Assembly (NCBI GenBank): GCA_903910445.1
Contig: CAIVZR010000037.1
Location: forward strand, 19,936 to 83,935
Source of the DNA: an uncultured Bacteroidota bacterium
GTDB lineage: Bacteria > Bacteroidota > Bacteroidia > UKL13-3
Reading direction: 5' to 3'
DNA: 64,000 nucleotides
In this document: positions 28,116 to 38,147 of the stretch, one piece after another
Layout: each line of letters starts with the position of its first letter
How positions within the stretch are numbered: the stretch's first letter is position 1
Notes under the pieces: generated by a model
Told to the model about the DNA's origin: nothing
The model's input: the letters and a program-made list of their open reading frames with translations, nothing else
The model's database searches: none
Made by a program: the position numbers and the translations under genes

Positions 28116-28904
28116 TTAATGGAATTTTATATGAATTGGAATCTGGAACCTTACTTTCACCTTGTGTCCATTCATTTCTCCGGGTTTCCAGGCAGGCATG
28201 CCCGAAACCACCCGGATGGCCTCATTATCCAATTTTTGGCCAGCACTTCTAACGATATTTATTTTTGATATTCTTCCTTCTTCATCTACAGTAAAGCTTA
28301 AACTTAGCTTAACATTACCTTCCTCCATGTCCTGTGGGATTTTAAAATTAGTAGTAATATAATTCATTAAAGCAGCCTCTCCACCATAGAATTCGGGCAT
28401 TTTTGAAGCATAGGATAGTTCTTCTCCTTCAACTTCTTTTTCTTTTTTTGTTTCCCCACCAGGTATTCTACCTCCAATAATGAGCTTGCCTCCAATTCCT
28501 GTACCCTCAATTTTAGAAACAATGGAGCTTACATTTTCATTTTTACTAGGGGTAGTCTTTTCTGGTACTTCTACCTTGGTCACCGCTTTAAAATTATCAG
28601 GAATATCGGTATGGTTAGTTTTCGGAGCTGCTGCCTTTGGCTCGTCCGATTTTTCAGGAATGATTTCATAATCAATCATAATACATGTAGTGTCGTAGTC
28701 ATTCAATATCTTAGGATCTATAACAGGTTTAAAAGCGAAGTGTGAAACTAAAAATATTATAGTAACGAAGCTACCTAAAGCAATAGAAAATGCCTCTTTT
28801 ACTGAGGTATTATAAGTGTTTCGCATATAGTATGCGCCATAGGATTTGTTGCGATTTTCAAAAATCAAATCGTCCAAGGTTTCTTTGTTTGCAAGTGGTT
28901 TCAT
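28116..28904 (-). CDS. TonB-family energy transducer
   Basis: 262 residues: cytoplasmic N-terminus (LIFENRNKSYGAYYMRN, typical of this Bacteroidota subfamily), one membrane helix at about 38-58, a Lys/Glu/Pro-containing periplasmic linker, and a C-terminal TonB domain (about 170-262, with SFTVDEEGRISKINIVRS). It couples the inner-membrane proton gradient to outer-membrane receptors. ExbB and ExbD, needed for this, are not adjacent: the next gene upstream is on the other strand. Confidence 0.9.
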   Translation of the reverse strand: MKPLANKETLDDLIFENRNKSYGAYYMRNTYNTSVKEAFSIALGSFVTIIFLVSHFAFKPVIDPKILNDYDTTCIMIDYEIIPEKSDEPKAAAPKTNHTDIPDNFKAVTKVEVPEKTTPSKNENVSSIVSKIEGTGIGGKLIIGGRIPGGETKKEKEVEGEELSYASKMPEFYGGEAALMNYITTNFKIPQDMEEGNVKLSLSFTVDEEGRISKINIVRSAGQKLDNEAIRVVSGMPAWKPGEMNGHKVKVRFQIPIHIKFH

Positions 28905-29054
28905 ATTCTTAAGTATTAAAGGTTATTTCTCATTAATCGTTGATGCTTTCTAAATGGTAAATGAAATGACGTATATATGACAATTATTGAACTATCCTAA
29001 AAAAGCATTGAGATTAGATTAGAAAAATAGATTCAATCAAGTGAGGAATTACTT

Positions 29055-29062
29055 TATTTTTG
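29055..29062 (+). promoter_or_regulatory. Bacteroidota -7 element TATTTTTG
   Basis: Exact TAnnTTTG match, ending 6 bases before the ATG at 29069. It overlaps the alternative TTG start at 29060 and so argues against it. Confidence 0.55.
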
Positions 29063-29068
29063 CGATAC

Positions 29069-30661
29069 ATGAAACAGGTATTACAACCGCTGCGTTTTGC
29101 CTTGATATTGGCATTGGGAATCCTTATTGGTATATGGTTTGTACCATACCGAACCTCTGGAGGGAATAAGTTCTCACAGATTTTACAACTCATAAAAAAC
29201 AATTATGTAGATACAGTCAATACCGAAACAATAGAAAAGGAATCTATCAATGATTTATTGCATACACTCGATCCGCATAGCAACTATTTTACTGCCACCG
29301 AAGCGCAACAAGTAAATGAGCCGCTAGAAGGGAGTTTTGAAGGAATAGGAATCGAATTTCTTTTATGGAAAGACACGATAATAATTGCCAATATTATTCC
29401 AGGAGGTCCAAGTGAAAAGGCCGGAATGAAACTAGGAGATAAGATTGTGAAAGTAGATGGGAAGGTGCTTAATGGGATGAATTTGAAAAATGATGATGTT
29501 TTTAAATTATTGAAAGGCAAGGGAGGCACCGTGGTACATCTGGGAATTTATAGAATGTTTGATAAGCAGAATCTGGACTTCGATATAACTCGTGGAAGCG
29601 TTGCAATTAAAAGTGTCGATGCATTTTTTATGGCAGATGATAAAACAGGTTATATAAAAATTTCACGTTTTGCTGCAAATACCTTCGATGAATACCAGGA
29701 TGCCTTTAAGCAATTAAAGGAATTGGGGATGAAGAATTTAATTATTGATCTTAGGGATAATGGTGGAGGGTACTTAAATACAGCCCAAAAATTAGCTGAT
29801 GAATTTCTGGAAGCCAATCAGAAAATTTTGACTACCAAAGGTGTACATACTGCTGATGAAAGTTTTGAAGCTACTGGGAATGGAATTTTTGAAAACGGCA
29901 AACTGATAGTTTTGGTAAACGAAAACAGTGCAAGTGCTAGCGAAATATTGAGTGGTGCATTGCAGGATAATGATCGTGCTTTAATTATTGGAAGAAGGAC
30001 TTTTGGTAAAGGATTGGTTCAAAAATCATTTTCACTGAGCGACGGGTCCTCAGTTAGGCTTACCATTCAAAGGTATTATACACCAAGCGGACGCAGTATT
30101 CAAAAGCCATATAATTTAGGCTACAGCGAATACGAAGAGGATTACCAGAATAGATATACAACAGGTGAATTATTCTTCGAAGACAGTATTAAAAATAATA
30201 CCACCCAACGCTACTCAACCCTTGGCGGACGCACGGTTTATGGAGGCGGAGGAATCGTTCCAGATATCTTCGTTCCAATGGATACCTCAGCCCGATCAGC
30301 ACTTTATACAAGTATTCAAACCAAAAATATTCTTCGACAAGTTGCAAGCAGGTATGTAGAGATGAATCAGGAAGTGCTAAAGAAATTCAGCAATCCAGTG
30401 GCTTTCAGAAATGGCTTTGCAATCGACAGGTCGTTAATGGAACTAATGAAATCCATGACCCAAGAATCCCAAATTATTTGGTCGGATGCAGATTTTAATC
30501 GTTCTAAATTGGAAATAGAACATTTCTTGAAGGCGGATATTGCGAAACTCTTATTTAAGAATAATGGGTATTATTATATAGATAATTTAGATGATAAAAC
30601 TTTTCTAAAAGCCTTATCATGCATGGCTTCTGATTCATTTTTCGAAAAATTAAAGCATTAA
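29069..30661 (+). CDS. S41 family carboxy-terminal processing protease
   Basis: 530 residues from the ATG at 29069. N-terminal membrane anchor (about 10-26), PDZ domain (about 85-165, IVKVDGKVLNGM), then the S41 domain with the catalytic Ser287 in NENSASASEI and Lys314 in RRTFGKGLVQ. This Ser-Lys dyad protease cleaves periplasmic proteins near their C-termini. The extra C-terminal helical part (about 380-530) is usual in the Bacteroidota form. Divergent from the tonB gene. Confidence 0.92.
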   Translation: MKQVLQPLRFALILALGILIGIWFVPYRTSGGNKFSQILQLIKNNYVDTVNTETIEKESINDLLHTLDPHSNYFTATEAQQVNEPLEGSFEGIGIEFLLWKDTIIIANIIPGGPSEKAGMKLGDKIVKVDGKVLNGMNLKNDDVFKLLKGKGGTVVHLGIYRMFDKQNLDFDITRGSVAIKSVDAFFMADDKTGYIKISRFAANTFDEYQDAFKQLKELGMKNLIIDLRDNGGGYLNTAQKLADEFLEANQKILTTKGVHTADESFEATGNGIFENGKLIVLVNENSASASEILSGALQDNDRALIIGRRTFGKGLVQKSFSLSDGSSVRLTIQRYYTPSGRSIQKPYNLGYSEYEEDYQNRYTTGELFFEDSIKNNTTQRYSTLGGRTVYGGGGIVPDIFVPMDTSARSALYTSIQTKNILRQVASRYVEMNQEVLKKFSNPVAFRNGFAIDRSLMELMKSMTQESQIIWSDADFNRSKLEIEHFLKADIAKLLFKNNGYYYIDNLDDKTFLKALSCMASDSFFEKLKH

Positions 30662-30778
30662 TTTCCTTTTGATTCACTCTATAGTGCTCTGTAATCCACG
30701 CAGAATAGCTGGAAATAATTATATTTGATGCAACCTGACTAGGTTTCAACCGACAAAAGCATAAATCAGGCTCACCGC

Positions 30779-31333
30779 GTGGAAGAAATTATTCAAGAAT
30801 GTATACATGGCAATGCCAGTGCTCAAAGCAAACTCTATAAGATGTTTGCTAATAAGATGCTGGGTGTATGTATGCGTTATTGCAATAGTATCGATGATGC
30901 GAAAGATGTAATGCAGGAGGGATTCGTTAAAGTTTTCACCACATTACATAAATTCAAAGGCAATAGCAGCGTAACTACCTGGATTACCCGAATTATGATG
31001 AATACCGCTATTGATCATTTTCGTAAGAACCGCAAATTGCAATTCACCGAGTCATTTGAAAAGCATAGTAACGAAGTAATTGATTTCGAGGATACCCCTG
31101 AGGTTGTAAATGAACCACTAAGTGTTGATGAATTAATGTCGCTTGTGCAACAGCTCCCTACTGGATATCGGGTGGTATTTAATATGTATGCAATTGATGA
31201 GATGAGCCATCGTGATATTGCCAATTATTTAGGCATAAGTGAAGGAACAAGTAAATCGCAATTGGCACGCGCAAGAAAGCAATTGCAAGTTTGGGTAAAT
31301 GAAAAACAATTGAAACAGTCATTAAATCAGTAA
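30779..31333 (+). CDS. ECF-type RNA polymerase sigma factor
   Basis: 184 residues. Sigma region 2 (about 15-80; YCNSIDDAKDVMQEGFVKVF) and region 4 with a helix-turn-helix (about 118-170; EMSHRDIANYLGISEGTSKSQLARAR). The start is a GTG: the frame is closed by a TAG 13 codons upstream and no ATG lies between. The next gene follows after 3 bases and probably encodes its membrane-bound regulator. Confidence 0.92.
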   Translation: MEEIIQECIHGNASAQSKLYKMFANKMLGVCMRYCNSIDDAKDVMQEGFVKVFTTLHKFKGNSSVTTWITRIMMNTAIDHFRKNRKLQFTESFEKHSNEVIDFEDTPEVVNEPLSVDELMSLVQQLPTGYRVVFNMYAIDEMSHRDIANYLGISEGTSKSQLARARKQLQVWVNEKQLKQSLNQ

Positions 31334-31336
31334 GTA

Positions 31337-33025
31337 TTGGAACCGAATAAAATAAATATTGACAATTTCTTTAAATCCTTGCAAGATGCAGAAGGACAGG
31401 CTGAAGATGCCATGTTCGATGCTATTAAAAGCAAATTGGATAAAGGGAAAATCTCTGTTGATGATTATTTTAAACAAGCCATTGTAAATGCTGAAATAAA
31501 TGCAGAAGATATTTCATTCGATAATATCAAGCAAAAAATAGATGCCCCGAAAACGAATATCGATAGCTACTTCAGAGAAGCACTTGTAGATTATAACTCA
31601 AATGCTACTGGGGTTCCATTTACGTCAATCCAAGATAAATTAGATAAGGATAGGGTTGTAGATGCTCCTTTTAAAGACGCATTACAAAATTATGAAGGCA
31701 AAGCTTTGGATGAGGAATTTGCATTGATTCGCAGGAAAGTACTCCAATTGCAAAGAGTAGCCAACAGAAAACGTTATGCATGGATGTTACTTTTATTACT
31801 TCTTCCATTAAGTTATGTAGGGTATCATTTTTATAATAGCCCAGCAACGTCTAAAATTGTTTCTATATCCAAACCTTCAATAAACAATTCTGAAAAAGTT
31901 CAGAGTCAAGATCAAGAAAAGATCAATGCTAGAAATAATGAGCGCAGTAAGAAGTCGAAGTTGAATGAAAATGGTGCAGCAACCAATGAGAAAAAGGCAC
32001 AACCAAGAAGCATTAAAAATTATGCCACTCCTTTAATGCCTAATGCGAATGTAAGTGCTAGTGTTAACGATAATGCAAGTTCAAATGCATCGGTTAATTC
32101 GGGAAATACAATATCAGTAAACAACTCAGGCACTGTTGAAAATACAATTCGGGAAAATTCAACAGTTCCGGTAATTGAAAATTCAGAGCCTTCCGTAATA
32201 AACAATAAGGAAGAAAAACCTGAAGAAATATCAACTCCAAATACAAAGGCATCCAATAGTACTGCCAGCACCGCTAACGGCAATAACAATGCCCCAGGAA
32301 ATACCGAGAGTACTAATATACGTAAGCCTAAATCACCTTATACACTTGAGGTAATGGGCGGTTTGGCACTGAATGATCGTTACTTGCATACCGATACCCA
32401 TTCGGCGCAATATTTTGCTACAAGAAGTGCATCGGATAAGCAAACAACACGATTTAATTTCGGAATTGACCTAATCAAAAATATTAATAAATTTAATATT
32501 GGATTGGGCTTGCATGAAAGCCAATATGGTCAACAAGGTATTTATCAATTAACTCGTAACATCGCTGATTCAGTGATTTTATGGCATGACTCAACCCATA
32601 CTAAAATAGATGGAATATTTTATTTTAATCAACGCGATACTACATTCCATACGCCGTATAATAATATTTTCAATTCAGTTGAGTTGCCTGTGCTTTTGAG
32701 TTATCAGGTATGTACTACCGCCAAGTGGGATTTTCAGGCAGGTGCTGGAATTATGCTCACTTACTTATCAAGCGCAAAAGGCATAATGCCTAATAGTATT
32801 TCAAGTGAAGCCTTGCAAATTCAAAATAATCTTGCATCATTTAGACGATTTGGTTCGGCTGTTTCAGTGAATATGAAATTTCATTACTACCTTACGAAGC
32901 ATATTCAACTCGGATCTGATTTATTTATAAAAACAAATATTTCATCAATTTACAAACAAACTACTGGAATTACTGAGTTGCCATACGCCTTTGGGTGGAG
33001 GTTAGGACTCGGTTATAAATTTTAA
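31337..33025 (+). CDS. Repeat-bearing membrane protein with C-terminal beta-barrel-like domain; probable anti-sigma
   Basis: 562 residues from a TTG just after the sigma gene; chosen because the first repeat begins there, whereas the first ATG would cut it. Residues 5-140 hold four repeats of about 33 residues (pattern: Phe-Lys/Arg-x-Ala/Leu-Leu, acidic turn, then F-x-x-I-x-x-K-Leu/Ile-Asp). One membrane helix at about 147-165, an Asn/Ser/Glu-rich linker to about 325, then a C-terminal domain of alternating strands (LEVMGGLALNDRY ... GWRLGLGYKF) like outer-membrane barrels. The position behind an ECF sigma factor and the single helix suggest that the cytosolic repeats bind sigma (inference). 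Confidence 0.7.
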   Translation: MEPNKINIDNFFKSLQDAEGQAEDAMFDAIKSKLDKGKISVDDYFKQAIVNAEINAEDISFDNIKQKIDAPKTNIDSYFREALVDYNSNATGVPFTSIQDKLDKDRVVDAPFKDALQNYEGKALDEEFALIRRKVLQLQRVANRKRYAWMLLLLLLPLSYVGYHFYNSPATSKIVSISKPSINNSEKVQSQDQEKINARNNERSKKSKLNENGAATNEKKAQPRSIKNYATPLMPNANVSASVNDNASSNASVNSGNTISVNNSGTVENTIRENSTVPVIENSEPSVINNKEEKPEEISTPNTKASNSTASTANGNNNAPGNTESTNIRKPKSPYTLEVMGGLALNDRYLHTDTHSAQYFATRSASDKQTTRFNFGIDLIKNINKFNIGLGLHESQYGQQGIYQLTRNIADSVILWHDSTHTKIDGIFYFNQRDTTFHTPYNNIFNSVELPVLLSYQVCTTAKWDFQAGAGIMLTYLSSAKGIMPNSISSEALQIQNNLASFRRFGSAVSVNMKFHYYLTKHIQLGSDLFIKTNISSIYKQTTGITELPYAFGWRLGLGYKF

Positions 33026-33043
33026 TCTCAAAAAAACAACCCT

Positions 33044-35521
33044 ATGGTAAAAAGGCTGCTATTTATAATTACTCTTGTTATTGCAAGCTTTCAAATGGAT
33101 GCTCAGGTGCTGAAGCCATTAGGACAGGGCGTAGCGGATGAAGTAATTGCGTCAACAACAGACAATATTTTTTTATATGTTGCCACACGTCATAATAATG
33201 GAGGGCTTGGCAAAGGGTACACTATATTAGTGAATAAATGGAATGGCTTCTACTGGCAACAACTTCCAGGTATAGGATTTTCTGATAGCTCGCAGGTCAA
33301 GTGTATTGCTATATATAAAAATCAGGTGTATTTGGCAGGAAATTTTGTGGTTAAATCACCAGCGTCAATAATTACCAAAACATTAGTTCGTTTTAATCAA
33401 ACAAGTAATTCATGGGAATCTGTTTTGGTAAATGGAAGCTTAGGATTTAGCTTTTTAGGTGGCTCATTTGGTGCAATCAATTGTATGAGTGTATACAGGA
33501 ATCAATTGTTTATTGCAGGTGCATTTTATACGCTGGTAAATGGAGATACTACTCAAAACATAATAACATATAATGGTACAAATTTTAGTAAGTGTGGAGC
33601 TGGAACGCTTGGTAATACAGGAACCAACGGAGCAGTGAATAGCCTTTATGTTCTTAATGACTCTTTATTCATAGGTGGTTCATTTAATAGGGCAGGGCCA
33701 CTAACAACTCAAAATTTAGCAGCTATTGATAGTAACTTTAGTTGGAAGTCATTTACTATATCATCTACCGCTGGCATTTCAAAAATTACTTCTTTTCAAA
33801 ATAATTTAGTGATTCTAACACAAGATTTACAAAACAAAATTATTAGTAGAGTTGGAAATGCTTTCCTTTTATTAAGTGCTAATTTAGTAAATGCTCAAGT
33901 CACCGATATTGAAGAATTCAATGGAGAGCTCTGGGCAAGTGGAAGCTTTTTTTCAGGTTCCGCCTCTGTAGTAAAATATTCAAACGTATGGTCAACAGCC
34001 GGTTTGCCATTGGTTTCAGGGTACGACCTACTGAAATTTAGAGCAGGATTGTATATAGTAACTTCCAATGAATTTGTAGGCGCATTTAGAATTAATCGCT
34101 TGGCACAAATATTATTAGCCACCTCTCGAATTAGTGGGCATGTTTATCAAGACCTCAATCACAATTGCAAATTTGATAACACAGATCGCCCATTTGCTAA
34201 TAAGCAAATTCGCATAGGCGTTAGTGATTTTTTTAATGTACTTACTGATAGCGATGGATTTTATTCAGTGACTGTTCCTACAGGATCTTTAGCCTATAAC
34301 ATCTCGTTGGTGAAATTTAAAAACTGGGAAATTGATTCTCCATGTACTAAAAGTATTTATTCAGTTTTAAGCACTAATGCTGCCATCATTGATTCACTCG
34401 ATTTTGGTGTAAAGCCTGTAGGAAATGGTGCCGATCTTAAAGTTAGAATTACTCCCAATAGCGGATTTACTTCTCATCGCGATATGATGGAAGTATATAC
34501 CATAACTTATACCAATAATGGCACACAAGACTTAAGCAGCCCTGCAGGTATTAAAGTTGTATTTAATAATAAACTAGCTAATTTTTCATCTACTCAAAAT
34601 TTTGTACTTAATGGCAATGAGGCTTCATGGGCTATTTCGAATTTAAAGGTTGGTGAAGAAAAAAGAATCACCTTCACAGTAAAGGCAAAAGCAGATTCTT
34701 TTAGTTTATATGATAAAATTAATTTTGTTGCTTCATCAGCGCTTGCCGATTTAGACGCAAGTGATAATTCGGATACGTTGGTTCAACGCATCGCACAAGG
34801 CAGTAATTCGCCTGTCACAAAAGATGTTTATCCTCTGCCTGCCGTAAATGATACTATGAGTTTGGTAACTGCTGCTAAGAATGAAATCAGTTATGTGATA
34901 CATTTTGAGAATACATCAACGACTGATTCAATTCACAATATTATCGTAATTGATACTATAGATATTAATTCATCAATACAGTACTTAGAAGAAACAGGTG
35001 CATCTCACAGTTATACTGTGAAAGCCTACAGTTGCCCGCCAGCACTAGGCAAGGGGGTTATTGTATGGACTTTTTCTAATATTAATTTACCTCCAAACGA
35101 AGGCAATGACGATGTGAGTAACAGAGGCCATGTAGGATTTAAAATTAAGTTTAATAGTAATTTACCACTGGGTACTGTAATTAAAAACAAAGCAGATGTA
35201 GTATTCGATTATTACGAGCCAATAAAAACTAATAATACCTATTCAAAGGTTGCAAATGCATTAATCGGAATTGATAATAATCTTATTAAAACTCCATCTA
35301 AATTATTGCTTTGCTCGAACCCTGTGCATGGTACAATTCACTTATTTAATGAGGCCACTGCAGCATCTAACTATAAGATTTTCAGCGCAGCAGGAGTCTG
35401 TGTTCAAGAGGGCATTGTAAGTTCTAAATTTATTGATGTAAGCATGCTTGCAACAGGAATTTATTATTTTCAAATTACTTCAGAAAACCAATTAAATTCG
35501 CAAAAAATTATTGTTCAATAG
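33044..35521 (+). CDS. T9SS-exported surface protein with DUF11-like repeats
   Basis: 825 residues. Signal peptide (ends near FQMDAQ); N-terminal beta-propeller-like part with repeated ITxYNGTNFSK-type text (about 25-350); an SdrD B-like segment (about 365-440, VYQDLNHNCKFDNTDRPF, a possible calcium loop); DUF11-type domains (about 460-720, NADVVFDY region at the end); and a T9SS type A sorting domain (last 75 residues, LLLCSNPVHGTIHL ... LATGIYYFQI). Likely anchored at the cell surface. It lies 18 bases after the sigma/anti-sigma pair on the same strand. Confidence 0.85.
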   Translation: MVKRLLFIITLVIASFQMDAQVLKPLGQGVADEVIASTTDNIFLYVATRHNNGGLGKGYTILVNKWNGFYWQQLPGIGFSDSSQVKCIAIYKNQVYLAGNFVVKSPASIITKTLVRFNQTSNSWESVLVNGSLGFSFLGGSFGAINCMSVYRNQLFIAGAFYTLVNGDTTQNIITYNGTNFSKCGAGTLGNTGTNGAVNSLYVLNDSLFIGGSFNRAGPLTTQNLAAIDSNFSWKSFTISSTAGISKITSFQNNLVILTQDLQNKIISRVGNAFLLLSANLVNAQVTDIEEFNGELWASGSFFSGSASVVKYSNVWSTAGLPLVSGYDLLKFRAGLYIVTSNEFVGAFRINRLAQILLATSRISGHVYQDLNHNCKFDNTDRPFANKQIRIGVSDFFNVLTDSDGFYSVTVPTGSLAYNISLVKFKNWEIDSPCTKSIYSVLSTNAAIIDSLDFGVKPVGNGADLKVRITPNSGFTSHRDMMEVYTITYTNNGTQDLSSPAGIKVVFNNKLANFSSTQNFVLNGNEASWAISNLKVGEEKRITFTVKAKADSFSLYDKINFVASSALADLDASDNSDTLVQRIAQGSNSPVTKDVYPLPAVNDTMSLVTAAKNEISYVIHFENTSTTDSIHNIIVIDTIDINSSIQYLEETGASHSYTVKAYSCPPALGKGVIVWTFSNINLPPNEGNDDVSNRGHVGFKIKFNSNLPLGTVIKNKADVVFDYYEPIKTNNTYSKVANALIGIDNNLIKTPSKLLLCSNPVHGTIHLFNEATAASNYKIFSAAGVCVQEGIVSSKFIDVSMLATGIYYFQITSENQLNSQKIIVQ

Positions 35522-35575
35522 ACAACCTTTTTTATACATCGCGACTATTAATATAACATCAAACATTTTTCAATT

Positions 35576-38122
35576 ATGAAACGCATATACTCCCTAAACA
35601 AAAACATTGCGATAATTATTGCGGCATTTATGTTGCTCTTGCTCGCAGCTCCAGCCAAGGCAAATTGTGACTTTCACGCGAATTTCACTTTCTCTGCTAC
35701 TTCTGCAAATTGCAAAACATTCGTATTTACCAATACATCTTATGTCACAAATGGCACCGATTCAGGTGTTAGCTATATTTGGAGAAACGGATCTGCGGCT
35801 ATTGGTTCAACAAAAAATTTAACCTATACTTTCTCGGCAAATGGAACGTATAATATTTGTTTGATTATGTTCAAACAAACCAATGTCGGAATATGCAGCG
35901 ATACAATTTGCAAAACAGTTACAGTAAATTGTGGCACTTGCAATTTTGGAAATGTGGGTTGGAATTGGACTTACAATTGCTCAAACCGCACGGTAACATT
36001 TACTGGATCGAATTCGGATACTGCGGGAACCTATCGTTATACCTGGGGCTTTGGCGACCAACATTATGATACTTTGAATCACAAATCAACAACCCACCAA
36101 TATCCAAACAATGGAACATACACTGTATGTTTAAACATTAAAAAGTATGATGGTGGTAATGTTTGTAGAGATACTACCATTTGTAAAACAGTAACTGTTG
36201 GTGGTGTATTGGCTCCAAATTTTACGGCCACACAATCTACTGCAAATTGCAAGGAATTTGTTTTTACTATTCAAGATTCTAACTCTTGTGGTATTTATTT
36301 ATGGTCGTGGGGTGATGGTTCAACATCTACGCAAACCAACAAGAACAGTACTATTGGACATAATTACGCATCTAACGGAACGTATACTGTTTGCCTTAAA
36401 GTGGTATCATGTAATGATTCAAATTGTTTCCAGTATACATGTAAAACGATTACAGTAAATTGTGGAGGTTGTTCAACTTATGCGAATTGGGGCTTTAGTA
36501 TTTCTTGCCCAACACGAACTGTAACATTTACTTCAGGCGTGGGTGATAGTACCGGTACCTATAATTACGTTTGGACCTTTGGCGACAACACTACTGCAAC
36601 CACTAAGAATGCAACACATACTTACTCGGCCAACGGTACTTATACAGTTTGCTTAAATATAAAACGTTATACCAATAGCAATACACCTTGCTTTGATACT
36701 ACCATCTGTAAAACAGTGGCGGTAAATTGTACATCAACATCATGTTCTTTATATGCAGGTTGGAGCTACAATATTGCTTGTCCTTCAAGAGTTGGAACCT
36801 TTAGTTCATTTGTTGGCGACAGCACAGGTTCGTATGAATATCAGTGGACATTTGGTGATAATACAGGGCCATACAGCGGACACGCTCAAACCCATACATT
36901 CTTAAATAATGGCACTTACACAGTATGCTTAAGTGTGAAACGTTTTATTCCAGGAACAACAACAGTTTGTAAGGATACTACTATTTGCAAAACAGTTACT
37001 GTAAGCTGTTCAGGTTGTAACTTAACTTCAAACTTTGCTTTCGGTGTGAATTGTTCACTAAGAAAGGTGGAAGTGCAAAATTCAACTACTGGCGATAGCT
37101 GCTTCACTTCTAAATGGGCTTGGGGCGATGGCACCTATAGCAATGATAAGAACCCTGCACCACACGTATATGCGCAAGCAGGAACTTACTCAATTTGCTT
37201 GATCGTAAGAAAATGTACGGATACCACTTGCGTGAATTATATATGCAAGACTGTTGTAGTACCTAATTCATGCTGCAACTCTCATGCATATTTCGGGGCA
37301 ACCGTTAAATGCGCTGATAAGAAAGTAGAGGTAATGAATTATAGCTATGGCGATAGCTGTATGACCTACAAATGGACATGGGGAGATGGATCTTCTAGCA
37401 ATGATAAAACCCCGGTTAAACATATTTATAATGCTGCAGGTACTTATACAATTTGTTTGAAGGTTACTAAATGTAATGATTCAACTTGCTTCAATACTTT
37501 CTGTAAAACGATAGTAATTCCTAGTACCTGCTGCCCTACACCTAATTTCTACTGGTATAATTTCTGTAATACCTTCCGTTTCATTAATACAACTGTTGGT
37601 GGAACTTCATACTGGTGGTCGTTTGGCGACAGTAGCTTCTCATCGGCTAAAAGCCCTTACCATGCCTTCTTCCAAAAACGCACTTATAATGTTTGCTTGA
37701 CTGTATTTGATAGCGTGAAACATTGCTCAACTACCGTTTGTAAAACTGTAACAGTGAATTGCAGATGGTTTGGAAATCATTTCGAAGTACCTTTAGGTGA
37801 TGATAATATTGGTAATAATGATGCGCTTGAACAAGCTGATGGCAGCATGAATACCGATTTAACTCCATCAAAAGGATTGCAGGTAAATGAAAGCGCTGGA
37901 ATCACAGCTTATCCTAATCCTACGAACAGCTATTTGAATATTGTACTTCCTGCAAGCAATGCAACGGTGAAGATTACCGATATTACTGGTGCTGTTTTGA
38001 TGCAATTTGAAAATGTATCATCATTTATGAAAGCAGATGTTTCAAAATTAGCTGCCGGTGTGTACTTCGTAAATGTTGTGAATGAGAACGGATTGCAAAG
38101 TGTACGCTTCATGAAGAACTAA
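35576..38122 (+). CDS. T9SS-exported protein with eight Cys-rich PKD repeats
   Basis: 848 residues. Signal peptide (ends near PAKA), then eight PKD-like domains of 80-93 residues up to about 730. Each shows W-x-F/W-G-D, NGTYTVCL-like text and a Cys-rich end of the type CKTVTVNC; the Cys placement suggests repeated disulphides, unusual in PKD domains. An acidic linker and a T9SS type A sorting domain (AYPNPTNSYLNIVLP ... LAAGVYFVNVV) follow. Probably a surface adhesin or structural protein. It follows the DUF11 protein after 54 bases and ends at a strong terminator. Confidence 0.88.
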   Translation: MKRIYSLNKNIAIIIAAFMLLLLAAPAKANCDFHANFTFSATSANCKTFVFTNTSYVTNGTDSGVSYIWRNGSAAIGSTKNLTYTFSANGTYNICLIMFKQTNVGICSDTICKTVTVNCGTCNFGNVGWNWTYNCSNRTVTFTGSNSDTAGTYRYTWGFGDQHYDTLNHKSTTHQYPNNGTYTVCLNIKKYDGGNVCRDTTICKTVTVGGVLAPNFTATQSTANCKEFVFTIQDSNSCGIYLWSWGDGSTSTQTNKNSTIGHNYASNGTYTVCLKVVSCNDSNCFQYTCKTITVNCGGCSTYANWGFSISCPTRTVTFTSGVGDSTGTYNYVWTFGDNTTATTKNATHTYSANGTYTVCLNIKRYTNSNTPCFDTTICKTVAVNCTSTSCSLYAGWSYNIACPSRVGTFSSFVGDSTGSYEYQWTFGDNTGPYSGHAQTHTFLNNGTYTVCLSVKRFIPGTTTVCKDTTICKTVTVSCSGCNLTSNFAFGVNCSLRKVEVQNSTTGDSCFTSKWAWGDGTYSNDKNPAPHVYAQAGTYSICLIVRKCTDTTCVNYICKTVVVPNSCCNSHAYFGATVKCADKKVEVMNYSYGDSCMTYKWTWGDGSSSNDKTPVKHIYNAAGTYTICLKVTKCNDSTCFNTFCKTIVIPSTCCPTPNFYWYNFCNTFRFINTTVGGTSYWWSFGDSSFSSAKSPYHAFFQKRTYNVCLTVFDSVKHCSTTVCKTVTVNCRWFGNHFEVPLGDDNIGNNDALEQADGSMNTDLTPSKGLQVNESAGITAYPNPTNSYLNIVLPASNATVKITDITGAVLMQFENVSSFMKADVSKLAAGVYFVNVVNENGLQSVRFMKN
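35660..37770 (+). repeat. Eight tandem PKD-coding repeats (about 250-280 bp each)
   Basis: The end of each unit contains a similar run (TGYAARACNGTNRYNGTA followed by a Cys codon), near 35908, 36182, 36440, 36708, 36985, 37244, 37500 and 37738. The repeats are diverged at DNA level, so copy number is probably stable. Confidence 0.7.
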
Positions 38123-38147
38123 AAGAGGTTATAAAGTATTTTCGTAA

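Noticed and set aside
31260..31280. TTGGCACG in the sigma factor gene as a third sigma-54 promoter
   Set aside because: No TTGC at the required spacing, and it lies inside the helix-turn-helix coding region.
35660..37770. Periodic similar runs that might be a CRISPR array
   Set aside because: The period is about 250-280 bases, the runs are diverged and lie in frame within PKD domains; they are coding repeats.
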